Shown: piece by piece, positions 1-6,213 of the stretch
Layout of the letters: each line of letters opens with the position of its first letter
How positions within the stretch are numbered: the first letter of the stretch is position 1
Assembly: GCA_039188505.1 (NCBI GenBank)
Contig: JBCCZC010000331.1
Span: 1 to 6,524 of the forward strand
Reading direction: 5' to 3'
Source: JBCCZC01 sp039188505
GTDB lineage: Bacteria; Pseudomonadota; Gammaproteobacteria; Xanthomonadales; SZUA-38
DNA length: 6,524 nt
The notes under the pieces: generated by a model
Database searches by the model: none
What the model was told of the DNA's origin: nothing
What the model saw: the letters and a program-made list of their open reading frames with translations, nothing else
Made by a program: the position numbers and the translations under genes

Positions 1-569
1 CCTGGGCCCAGGCCTTTCCCGAGGCCGAGGTGCACGGGGTGGACGTCGCCTCGGCGCCGCTGCGCTACGGCAGTGCACGCGCGCAGAGTCTCGGCGTGCC
101 GGTGCACTTCCACCAGATGAACGCGACGGCGCTGGACTTCGAGGACGAGAGCTTCGACGTGGTGTTCTCGTCGATGTTCCTGCATGAACTGCCGCTGAAG
201 GACATCCGGGCGTTCTTCCGGGAGGCAAACCGCGTCCTCAAGCCGGGCGGCCTCCTGTGGAACATGGAGCTGCCGCCGAACTCTGCCATGGGACCGTGGG
301 AGAGCTTCTACCTGGACTGGGACAGCTATTACAACAACGAGCCGTTCTACAAGCCGTTCCGCGACCAGGACTACGCCGGACTGCTCGAGGCCGGTGGCTT
401 CGACCGCGGCGCCTTCATGCAGGCGACGGTGCCGCGCTACACCTTCGTCGGGGAAGAGCGCTTCCGCGAGGAGATCGCGACCGACCCGCGTTTCGACGCC
501 CAGACGGGTCGCATGGATCCCAAAGGCACGCGCTGGTATGGCTTCGGCGCCTGGAAGAAGTCGGCATGA
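1..569 (+). CDS. SAM-dependent class I methyltransferase (5' end missing)
   Basis: The reading frame is open from the left edge (first full codon at base 3, Trp) to the TGA at 567-569, giving 188 visible residues. The GTG at base 30 is an internal valine, not a start, because the fold continues upstream of it. The visible part begins near the second beta strand, where the acidic residue of VHGVDVA would contact the ribose of S-adenosylmethionine. It continues with FDVVFSSMFLHEL (strand 4 region) and the family hallmark RVLKPGGLL before strand 5. The glycine-rich motif I lies outside the window. The C-terminal 100 or so residues are rich in Trp, Tyr and Phe and may form the substrate pocket. 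Methyl transfer by the Methyltransf_11/25 group is established for this fold; the substrate is unknown. The gene is translationally coupled to the next one, so it probably belongs to the same pathway as the downstream flavoenzyme. Confidence 0.9.
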   Translation, partial: WAQAFPEAEVHGVDVASAPLRYGSARAQSLGVPVHFHQMNATALDFEDESFDVVFSSMFLHELPLKDIRAFFREANRVLKPGGLLWNMELPPNSAMGPWESFYLDWDSYYNNEPFYKPFRDQDYAGLLEAGGFDRGAFMQATVPRYTFVGEERFREEIATDPRFDAQTGRMDPKGTRWYGFGAWKKSA

Positions 570-934
570 GCGGAGACGACAAGATGAACGAACTTCCCCG
601 GATGGCGCGCGGACGCCGCACCCGCTTCTTCGAGGCCGAAGGTGTCGACGAGCTGCTCAGCATGGTGCTGGAGCTGACCACCGAAGTCGCGACGCTGCGC
701 GAGCGGCTCTATGTGGCCGAGCGCGTCCTCGAGGGCGAAGGCATCGCGATGGGTGAGAAGATCGAGCAGCATGCGCTCACGGATGCCGATCAGGAGGCGC
801 TGGGCGCGGAGCGTCAGCGACTGCTGTCCACCGTACTCCGTACGCTCGGTGCCGACGCGACGCCCCGCGAGCTGGTGGATCGGGAGCGCGAGGCGGAGTT
901 CGAGGCGACGACGACCGACGTCGAAGCCGCCTGA
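566..934 (+). CDS. Small helical protein of unknown function, coupled to the methyltransferase
   Basis: This 122-residue protein is not one I recognise. Its ATG overlaps the methyltransferase stop (ATGA, 566-569), and GGAAG at 553-557 lies 8 bases upstream. A second ATG at 584 has GGAG at 572-575, also 8 bases away, so a 116-residue product is equally possible. After a basic patch (ARGRRTRFF, about residues 14-22) comes a long amphipathic helix, about residues 26-57, with leucine or valine at heptad-like spacing (LLSMVLELTTEVATLRERL). A second helix spans about residues 73-95, followed by an acidic, Thr-rich tail. There is no signal peptide, membrane segment or cysteine, so it is probably a cytoplasmic oligomerising or partner protein. 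Its position between the methyltransferase and the flavoenzyme suggests an accessory subunit or regulator; this is inference. The frame and tight packing make a real gene likely. Confidence 0.8.
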   Translation: MSGDDKMNELPRMARGRRTRFFEAEGVDELLSMVLELTTEVATLRERLYVAERVLEGEGIAMGEKIEQHALTDADQEALGAERQRLLSTVLRTLGADATPRELVDREREAEFEATTTDVEAA

Positions 935-945
935 GCAGCGGCGCG

Positions 946-2925
946 GTGGCAACGGCTTATCCGACCCTGTTTTCGCCCGTCGAGATCGGCGGGTTGACGG
1001 TGCGGAACCGGCTTGCCCATGCCTCGATCCTGACCCGCTTCGTCGCGAACGGCGAGGCGACTCCGGAGTTCATCAACTACCATCGCAGCCGGGCGCGCGG
1101 TGGTACCGGGCTGATCGTCACCGAGCCGATCGCCATGACCTCGCTTCATCGCGTTCCGTCGCGGCTCCGCGCCTGGGACGACGGCGGGATGGACGCCCTC
1201 GAGCGGCTGGCTTCGGCCGTGGAAGGTGAGGATACCCGGCTCCTCGGCCAGGTGCAGGACCCCGGCCGCGGGCGCCATGCCGTCGGCAGGAACGACGATG
1301 CCGTGGGCGCCTCGCCGCTGCCCGACGATCTCAGCTGGACCGTACCGCGGATCCTCGACGTCCACGAGATCGAGCGCCTCGTCGACGAGTGGGCGGCTGC
1401 GTGTCGACGGCTCCAGCGAGCCGGCTTCTCGGGCGTCGAGATCTCGGCCGGTCACGGCCACCTGTTCCACCAGTTCCTCTCCCCGTGGTCGAACCGCCGG
1501 GACGACGGTTATGGCGGCGACGTCTCCGGCCGCACGCGGTTTCTGCGCGAGCTGATCGCGGCGATCCGAGCGGCAGCCGTCGGTCCGTTCATCATCGGGC
1601 TCAAGCTGCCGGGCGACGACGGCGTCCGGGGAGGCATCGACTTGGACGAGGCCAGGCGGGTCGCGGGCGCCATCGCCGCGACCGGTGCGGTGGACTACTG
1701 GACCTTCGCCTGGGGCGCGCACGCCAACTCTCTCTGGACGCACCTGCCAGACGCGCACGCCGAGCGACATCCGTACCTCGACGCGATCCGCGATCTCCGC
1801 CAGGTCGCCCCGGAGGTGCCGACGGGCGCCCTCGGCTACCTGACGGACCCCAACGAGTGCGAACGGGCCCTCACGGACGGAACCGCGGAGCTGGCCTTTC
1901 TCGGGCGTCCGCTCATCACGGATCCGGCCTTCGGGCGCAAGGCTGAGGCCGGCCGGGAGGCGACCATCCGCTACTGCGTGTCTTGCAACACCTGCTGGCG
2001 GTCGATCATTGAAGCCGGCCGGCTCGAGTGTGACAACAACCCTCGCGTCGGCGAGGCGGACGAGGATCGTTGGATGCCTGTCGCGGCGCCGGCTCGACGT
2101 CGGATCGTCGTCGTCGGCGGGGGCATCGCGGGCCTCGAGACGGCCAATGCCGCTGCCCGCCGCGGGCACGACGTGACGCTCTTCTCGGCAGGCGATGAGG
2201 TTGGCGGCAAGACCCGGCTTCACGCTGATCTGCCGGGGGGCGAGAACCTTTCGAGCATCTATGACTACCTGTTCCTGGCCGGCCGCGACGCGGGGGTCCG
2301 CTTCGAGCTTGGCGTGAGCGCAACGGCCGACGCCGTCGCCGGGCTGGCCCCGGATCAGGTGGTCCTTGCCACCGGCTCGAACCTGCTGCTGCCACCCTGG
2401 CTTCCGGAGGAGTATGCGGACGCGGGCTTCGTGCCGGACCTGCGTACGCTTGCCCGGGACCTTCTGGGTCGCTCGGGCCGCGAACCCGGGCGCATGATCA
2501 TCGTCGACCGGGACCACACCGAGATGACCTACGCCACGGCCGAGCTCTGCGCGGCCCGGTTCGAGGCCGTCACCATCGTCACCCCCCGGGAGCGGATCGC
2601 CGCCGACGTTTCGCTGATCAATCGTCAGGGCATCTACCAGCGCCTTTCCGATCTTCGCGTGGAGCTGGTGACGAGCCACGAGCCGGAGGATCTCGACGCA
2701 CTCGAGGAAGGCGGTCTCGACGTCGTGAACGTCTACAACGGGGAAACGCGTCGCCTGGAGGATGTCGTGGGCCTGAGCTACGCCACCTCCCGCGAACCCA
2801 ACGACGGTCTGCGGGCACCGCTCGAGGCTGCCGGCATCGCCGCGATTACCGTGGGTGATGCCCGCGCGCCGCTCTCGGTCCTCGCGGCCACGCGGGAAGG
2901 CTACCGGCTCGGACTAGCGCTCTAG
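946..2925 (+). CDS. FMN/[4Fe-4S]/FAD oxidoreductase of the TMADH / 2,4-dienoyl-CoA reductase family
   Basis: The 659 residues cover the full family length. Residues 5-340 form the Old Yellow Enzyme TIM barrel: YPTLFSPVEIGGLTVRNRL at the N-terminus, QFLSPWSNRRDDGYGG (176-191) and LGRPLITDP (319-327), which carries the FMN-phosphate arginine. Cys344, Cys347, Cys350 and Cys362 are placed as [4Fe-4S] ligands. GGGIAG (391-396) is the FAD/ADP Rossmann motif. The second nucleotide domain (about 516-545) lacks GxGxxG and reads IIVDRDHTEM, as in trimethylamine dehydrogenase-like proteins. The GTG start fits the family N-terminus, although its Shine-Dalgarno sequence is poor; it follows the previous stop by 11 bases. 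The position of TMADH Cys30, which binds FMN covalently, is Leu29 here, so FMN should be non-covalent. The usual His/Asn/Tyr active-site triad reads Ser167/His170/His172. Family members reduce enoyl-CoA thioesters or enones, or demethylate amines; the substrate here is unknown. Confidence 0.93.
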   Translation: MATAYPTLFSPVEIGGLTVRNRLAHASILTRFVANGEATPEFINYHRSRARGGTGLIVTEPIAMTSLHRVPSRLRAWDDGGMDALERLASAVEGEDTRLLGQVQDPGRGRHAVGRNDDAVGASPLPDDLSWTVPRILDVHEIERLVDEWAAACRRLQRAGFSGVEISAGHGHLFHQFLSPWSNRRDDGYGGDVSGRTRFLRELIAAIRAAAVGPFIIGLKLPGDDGVRGGIDLDEARRVAGAIAATGAVDYWTFAWGAHANSLWTHLPDAHAERHPYLDAIRDLRQVAPEVPTGALGYLTDPNECERALTDGTAELAFLGRPLITDPAFGRKAEAGREATIRYCVSCNTCWRSIIEAGRLECDNNPRVGEADEDRWMPVAAPARRRIVVVGGGIAGLETANAAARRGHDVTLFSAGDEVGGKTRLHADLPGGENLSSIYDYLFLAGRDAGVRFELGVSATADAVAGLAPDQVVLATGSNLLLPPWLPEEYADAGFVPDLRTLARDLLGRSGREPGRMIIVDRDHTEMTYATAELCAARFEAVTIVTPRERIAADVSLINRQGIYQRLSDLRVELVTSHEPEDLDALEEGGLDVVNVYNGETRRLEDVVGLSYATSREPNDGLRAPLEAAGIAAITVGDARAPLSVLAATREGYRLGLAL

Positions 2926-5247
2926 CTCGGCGCTGTCGCGATAGGGCGCAGCGCGTTCCGGCTGGCCCTGGGCGTCGTAGAGGCGGACGAACCGCGCTCG
3001 GATCTCGCGTGCGTAAGGCGAGTTGATCCCCCGGCCGTCGATCACACGCGGATAGTTCTCGACCAGCAGGGCCTCGGCCTCCGCGAATGCCCCCTGTTCG
3101 ATGCGGCAGGCGGCAAGGACGGTCCGGGCGTTGGCGGTGCGCCAGTGGTCGGGCATGGACGCCTCGAAAATCGAAAGCGCAAGGCCGATCTCCGCCTCTG
3201 CGGCATCGATCTTTCCCTGCATCAGCATGGCCATGGCCAGATTGTTGTGCCCGACGCCCATGGCCGGCTCGTCGGGCTCGCGGTAGCTGATTCCGGCGAG
3301 TAGCGAATCGCGGAACAGCGATTCGGCTGCGGCGTAGTCCTCCGCGGCATAGTGGGCGAAGGCCAGCGAGTTGAGCGCATTAGTGTAGTCCTGGTTGGCC
3401 TCACCGCTGCTGCGCCGGATCGACTCCACCGTCTCCGTCAGGAGCGGCAGGGCGGCGTCGTGGCGATTCTGCGTCAGGACGATCTTGGCGAGACTGGTCC
3501 GCGCCCGCGCCGTCGACGGATGGTCAACGCCAAGAAGCCGCAGCGCGATCCGGTAGGCGGACCAGTAGTGCTCCTCCGCGGCGGGGTAGTCTCCGCGAAG
3601 CTCCTTGAGCAGACCGAAATGGCTCTCGATGTCGGCGAGATCGAGGTCGGTACCGAACTGGTTGACCTCGTGGAGCCGCGAGGCTGCATCGAGCAGCGGT
3701 TCTGCTCGTTCGGGGGAGCCGAGCTGCAGGTAGAGCAGGCCCAGATCGGACATCAGCTGTGCGCGTAGCCGCGGCTGCTCGGCGAGTTCGTCTTCGAGCA
3801 GGCGACGCGCGGTCTGGTCGATCAGCTCCTGTACGGTCTGCTCACCACCGCGCAAGCTCGCTCCGGGATTGAAGGGATCGATGTCAAGGAACAGTTCCTT
3901 CAGGAAGTCGGCCGCCGCCTCCGCCGCGGCCTGCTGTTCCGCCGCGTTGAGGGCCTGTTGACGGGCCTCGGCCTCGGCGGAACGGGCAGTCAGCAGGCCG
4001 TATACGGCGGCGCCGAAGCCCCCAATCAGCGCCGCCAGCGCCAGGACCGTCGCGAGCACGATGCTCCGGTTGCGCCGCACGAACTTGGTCGCCCGATAGG
4101 AAAAGGTCGGCGGCCGGGCCTCGACCGGCTGGTTGGCGAGGTAGCGGCGAATGTCGGTGGATAGGTCGACCACCGAGGAGTAGCGTTGATCGCGGTCGGC
4201 GTGGATCGCCCGCATCACCACCCAGTCGAGGTCGTCCGCCAGCTTACGGCGCAGGCCCTCCGGTTCCAGGCGCCGCCGTCGCGCCAGCTCCTCGACGGGG
4301 ACGTCGTCGGTCGTCCCGAGGCCCGCGCTGGGTCGCGGAGCGTCTCCGGATTCGATTTCCGCGACCAGGCGCTGGACGGAGCGTCCATCGCGCTGGTAGG
4401 GGCGCCGCCCGGTCAGCAGCTCGTAGAGCACCACGCCAAGCGCATAGACGTCGGAGCGAACGTCCTCGTCGCGGGACTCGGGATCGCTGGTGAGGGCCTC
4501 GGGACTCATGTACGGCGCGGTGCCCAGGGCGACCACGCCCGAGTGCAGTTCCTGCTCCACCAGCGGATCGTCCACGGCCTTGGCGATTCCGAAGTCGATG
4601 ATCTTCGGCGTTGGCCGGTCGCCGAGCGTCGTTACCAGGATGTTCTCGGGCTTGAGGTCGCGATGGAGAATGCCCTTCAGGTGGGCATGCGCGACACCGT
4701 CGCAGACCGCGAGAAAGAGCTGCAGCCGCTGGTCGATCGTGAGCTCGCACAGGTCTGCGTACAGCACGAGCGGACGGCCCTCGACGAACTCCATGACGAA
4801 GTAGGGATAGCCCTCCTGGGTCGTGCCGGCGTCGAAGAGCTGGGCGATGTTGGGATGCGACAGACGGGCGAGGGCCTGACGTTCCGCCATGAACCGGATC
4901 TTCTGTTCGGCATTCTCGACCGTGCTGCGCATGAACTTGATCGCGACCTGGCGCTGGACCGGCTCGGTCTGCTCGGCCCGGTAGACACGGCCCATGCCGC
5001 CGGCCCCGATCAGATCCGTGATCCGGTAGGGACCGATCGCTTCGGGGGGCTGCAGTTCGGGATCCGGCGCGCCCTCGATCGTGAGCTCGTCGGTGAGCAG
5101 TCCGGTGACGTACTGCGCGAGCAGCGAATTCCCCTCGCAGCGGGCGGTGACGAAGTCAGAGCGCGCCGTCGATTCATCGATCGTCAGCGCGCGGGTGGTG
5201 ATCTCCTGGGCGACGCGCAGCAGCTCTGGGTCGGGCCGCGAGGTCAT
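2914..5247 (-). CDS. Transmembrane Ser/Thr protein kinase with C-terminal TPR domain
   Basis: This 777-residue protein has an N-terminal helical lead (1-70) and a complete Hanks-type kinase domain (about 73-370): glycine loop GAGGMGRVY (81-89), Lys104 in VAIK, helix-C Glu122, catalytic HRDLKPEN (195-202), DFG (218-220), SPE (248-250) and DVYALG (266-271). All catalytic residues are present, so it should be active. A basic stretch, RRNR (391-394), precedes one membrane helix (395-419). By the positive-inside rule this puts the kinase in the cytoplasm and the rest outside. An Ala/Glu/Gln-rich coiled coil (420-447) follows, then about six or seven TPR-like helix pairs (about 500-775, for example 502-524, 544-571, 625-650 and 668-694). 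The TPRs probably sense a ligand or partner. The ATG at 5247 has only a weak AGG six bases upstream. Its 3' end overlaps the convergent flavoenzyme gene by 12 bases. Kinases of this type are often encoded beside an ECF sigma factor; none is adjacent here. Confidence 0.95.
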   Translation of the reverse strand: MTSRPDPELLRVAQEITTRALTIDESTARSDFVTARCEGNSLLAQYVTGLLTDELTIEGAPDPELQPPEAIGPYRITDLIGAGGMGRVYRAEQTEPVQRQVAIKFMRSTVENAEQKIRFMAERQALARLSHPNIAQLFDAGTTQEGYPYFVMEFVEGRPLVLYADLCELTIDQRLQLFLAVCDGVAHAHLKGILHRDLKPENILVTTLGDRPTPKIIDFGIAKAVDDPLVEQELHSGVVALGTAPYMSPEALTSDPESRDEDVRSDVYALGVVLYELLTGRRPYQRDGRSVQRLVAEIESGDAPRPSAGLGTTDDVPVEELARRRRLEPEGLRRKLADDLDWVVMRAIHADRDQRYSSVVDLSTDIRRYLANQPVEARPPTFSYRATKFVRRNRSIVLATVLALAALIGGFGAAVYGLLTARSAEAEARQQALNAAEQQAAAEAAADFLKELFLDIDPFNPGASLRGGEQTVQELIDQTARRLLEDELAEQPRLRAQLMSDLGLLYLQLGSPERAEPLLDAASRLHEVNQFGTDLDLADIESHFGLLKELRGDYPAAEEHYWSAYRIALRLLGVDHPSTARARTSLAKIVLTQNRHDAALPLLTETVESIRRSSGEANQDYTNALNSLAFAHYAAEDYAAAESLFRDSLLAGISYREPDEPAMGVGHNNLAMAMLMQGKIDAAEAEIGLALSIFEASMPDHWRTANARTVLAACRIEQGAFAEAEALLVENYPRVIDGRGINSPYAREIRARFVRLYDAQGQPERAAPYRDSAELER
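3304..3325. repeat. 8-base perfect inverted repeat inside the kinase gene
   Basis: CGAATCGC (3304-3311) and GCGATTCG (3318-3325) are exact reverse complements separated by six bases. They lie in codons of the TPR region (ESLFRDS). There is no U-tract, and the repeat is fully explained as coding sequence, so a function is not claimed. Confidence 0.5.
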
Positions 5248-5263
5248 GGTCAGCCTGCCAACC

Positions 5264-5425
5264 TCATCGACTGCCTGATCTCTCGGTCCCTCTGACGACT
5301 GAAGACGGGTCGATCGCCTGAAGGTCGCAGCGGCGGCTACAACGGGACCCAGATCTGCCGAGCTTCGCCATCAGAATGGGCGAGATTCCGGCAGGCAGGT
5401 GTTGATTCGATCTCTTGGAAGCCAT
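5264..5425 (-). CDS. Possible 53-residue leader ORF before the kinase gene (weak)
   Basis: On the - strand an ATG at 5425-5423 is preceded by GAGG with a 6-base spacer, a good ribosome binding site. The frame stays open for 53 codons to a TGA at 5266-5264, 16 bases before the kinase ATG. The start reads MASKRSNQHLPAGISPILMA, and the product is basic with two cysteines (29 and 33). Against it, third codon positions show little of the G/C bias of the neighbouring genes, no family is recognised, and the ORF overlaps a hairpin. It could be an uncharacterised leader peptide or chance. Confidence 0.2.
   Translation of the reverse strand: MASKRSNQHLPAGISPILMAKLGRSGSRCSRRCDLQAIDPSSVVRGTERSGSR
5355..5394 (-). 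promoter_or_regulatory. Imperfect 40-base hairpin in the kinase leader
   Basis: On the + strand, CTGCCG (5355-5360) pairs with CGGCAG (5389-5394), and inside it TCGCC (5365-5369) pairs with GGCGA (5379-5383). They are separated by an internal loop of 4 and 5 bases and closed by a 9-base loop. It lies about 110-150 bases upstream of the kinase start. There is no U-tract after it on the - strand, so a terminator is unlikely. A leader-RNA structure is possible, but the function is unknown. Confidence 0.35.
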
Positions 5426-5438
5426 CTGTCACCTCTCG

Positions 5439-5448
5439 GATCATGATC
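5439..5448. repeat. 10-base perfect palindrome, possible operator
   Basis: GATCATGATC reads the same on both strands and is flanked by CTCG on the left and GAG on the right, which extends the symmetry with one bulged base. It sits 13 bases upstream of the weak leader ORF start and about 190 bases upstream of the kinase start. Its size suits a dimeric regulator, but a 10-base palindrome alone is weak evidence. Confidence 0.2.
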
Positions 5449-5496
5449 GAGCGCCGACGGTTCGGGAAGCAGCCCGTAATCGATGCGATTCGCGGA

Positions 5497-6183
5497 CTAG
5501 CGCGGGAAAAGTCGCTTCAACGCATCGACCATGCTACCGGGTTCGGGCACCGCGGCCTGGCGCACCTTGACGCCCCGGAGCGCGAAGCCGTGTCCGGATA
5601 GGCGATCTGCGAAATCGGTCTCGGGCGTGCCAGCAGCCCTGAAGCCGTCGAGCTGCCGCATGCATCCACGCCGGACGAGCGCGTGGTGGCCGACGGCGTC
5701 GGCCACGCCGTTGGGTGCGCTGAAGACCGCGGGTTCGCCCGGGACCCGCTGCTGCCGCAGCAGCGGAATGGCCGCGCCGACCGTCTCGTCCCGCATGGTG
5801 TACATCGCCTTCGGCAGGAACTCGGGGTAGTACGGCGCGCCCGCATCGAGGAAGAGCAGCAGCTTGCCGTGACTGATGCGCCAGCCGCGGTTGCGCAGGT
5901 CAGCATCGGAGCTCCGCTCGGAGGCCGGTGCGGCGTGGACCTTGAATCCGATGTCGATGGCCGCGTCATTGGTTCCGTCGGTGGATCCGGTATCGACGAA
6001 GACGAGCTCGAATTCGGCGCGGATCAGATGACTCTGGGCGGTGGGGAAGGCGCGCACGTAGTCGATTTCGTTGCGGCCCGAGATGATGATGGAGACCGCG
6101 GGCGCCTTGCGGGTCGGCCGGTGGAGTGGCACGCGGCCCAGGCCCGACAGCTTCGACGTTTCGGTCTTCTCGTCATCGCTCAT
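5497..6183 (-). CDS. Small family-2-like (GT-A) glycosyltransferase
   Basis: Starting at the ATG at 6183 gives 228 residues. An in-frame GTG at 6201 would add six, but the AGGAGG ribosome binding site lies inside that extension, so the ATG is preferred. VSIIISGRNE (30-39) is the first strand of the GT-A fold, and VFVDTGSTDGT (61-71) is the nucleotide-sugar binding motif. FLDAGAP (111-117) occupies the DxD position, but its second Asp is Gly115. ETDFADRL (188-195) matches the family's ED-type catalytic region after an RQLDGF loop, in place of the usual GGF. There is no signal peptide or membrane segment, so the protein is probably a cytoplasmic or peripheral enzyme transferring a sugar to an unknown acceptor. 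It is shorter than typical GT2 enzymes of about 300 residues. No other polysaccharide genes are in view. It could be inactive or metal-independent because of the altered DxD. Confidence 0.85.
   Translation of the reverse strand: MSDDEKTETSKLSGLGRVPLHRPTRKAPAVSIIISGRNEIDYVRAFPTAQSHLIRAEFELVFVDTGSTDGTNDAAIDIGFKVHAAPASERSSDADLRNRGWRISHGKLLLFLDAGAPYYPEFLPKAMYTMRDETVGAAIPLLRQQRVPGEPAVFSAPNGVADAVGHHALVRRGCMRQLDGFRAAGTPETDFADRLSGHGFALRGVKVRQAAVPEPGSMVDALKRLFPR
5746..5766. repeat. 9-base perfect inverted repeat with 3-base loop in the glycosyltransferase gene
   Basis: CCGCTGCTG (5746-5754) and CAGCAGCGG (5758-5766) are exact reverse complements around a 3-base loop. On the - strand they encode PLLRQQR (residues 140-146). 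The stem is strong and G+C-rich, but there is no U-run next to it. A codon-level coincidence explains it; an mRNA hairpin that slows translation or affects stability is possible. Confidence 0.55.
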
Positions 6184-6191
6184 CGGTTTGC

Positions 6192-6197
6192 CCTCCT
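6192..6197 (-). promoter_or_regulatory. Ribosome binding site AGGAGG that fixes the glycosyltransferase start
   Basis: On the - strand AGGAGG stands 8 bases before the ATG at 6183. It lies within the six-codon upstream extension that begins at the GTG at 6201, which argues for the ATG. Confidence 0.75.
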
Positions 6198-6213
6198 GCA
6201 CCCTATCGAGAAG

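Larger units (their letters stand above)
5248..5496. other. 249-base gap between glycosyltransferase and kinase genes
   Basis: This is the longest stretch without a confident gene. Both flanking genes are on the - strand, so the gap holds the kinase leader and the end of the glycosyltransferase transcript. It contains a 40-base imperfect hairpin, a 10-base palindrome and a 53-codon ORF, listed separately. A small AATCG/CGATT hairpin with loop CAT follows the glycosyltransferase stop but has no T-run, so it is not a convincing terminator. I found no clear -35/-10 pair for the kinase. No remnant of a sigma-factor gene was recognisable by eye. Confidence 0.7.

Noticed and set aside
30..32. GTG at 30 as the methyltransferase start
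   Set aside because: The frame is open upstream to the window edge, and the upstream residues continue the SAM-binding fold. Starting here would remove the glycine-rich motif I.
257..565. Upstream extension of the small helical protein's frame to 257
   Set aside because: This part overlaps the methyltransferase in another frame and is Arg/Leu-rich with no structure. The ATGs at 566 and 584 both have good ribosome binding sites.
814..2679. 621-codon open frame on the - strand opposite the flavoenzyme gene
   Set aside because: It mirrors the flavoenzyme's codon bias, is rich in Arg, Gly and Asp without any recognisable domain, and the + strand gene has clear cofactor motifs throughout.
4186..5295. 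369-codon open frame on the + strand opposite the kinase
   Set aside because: It is antisense to the kinase domain, whose catalytic motifs are complete. The translation is low-complexity and matches no fold.
5248..5496. Remnant ECF sigma factor gene upstream of the kinase
   Set aside because: Reading the - strand by eye gives only short interrupted ORFs, with no sigma region 2 or 4 motifs.
6184..6201. GTG start at 6201 for the glycosyltransferase
   Set aside because: The AGGAGG Shine-Dalgarno sits inside this extension, 8 bases before the ATG at 6183, so initiation at 6183 is far more likely.
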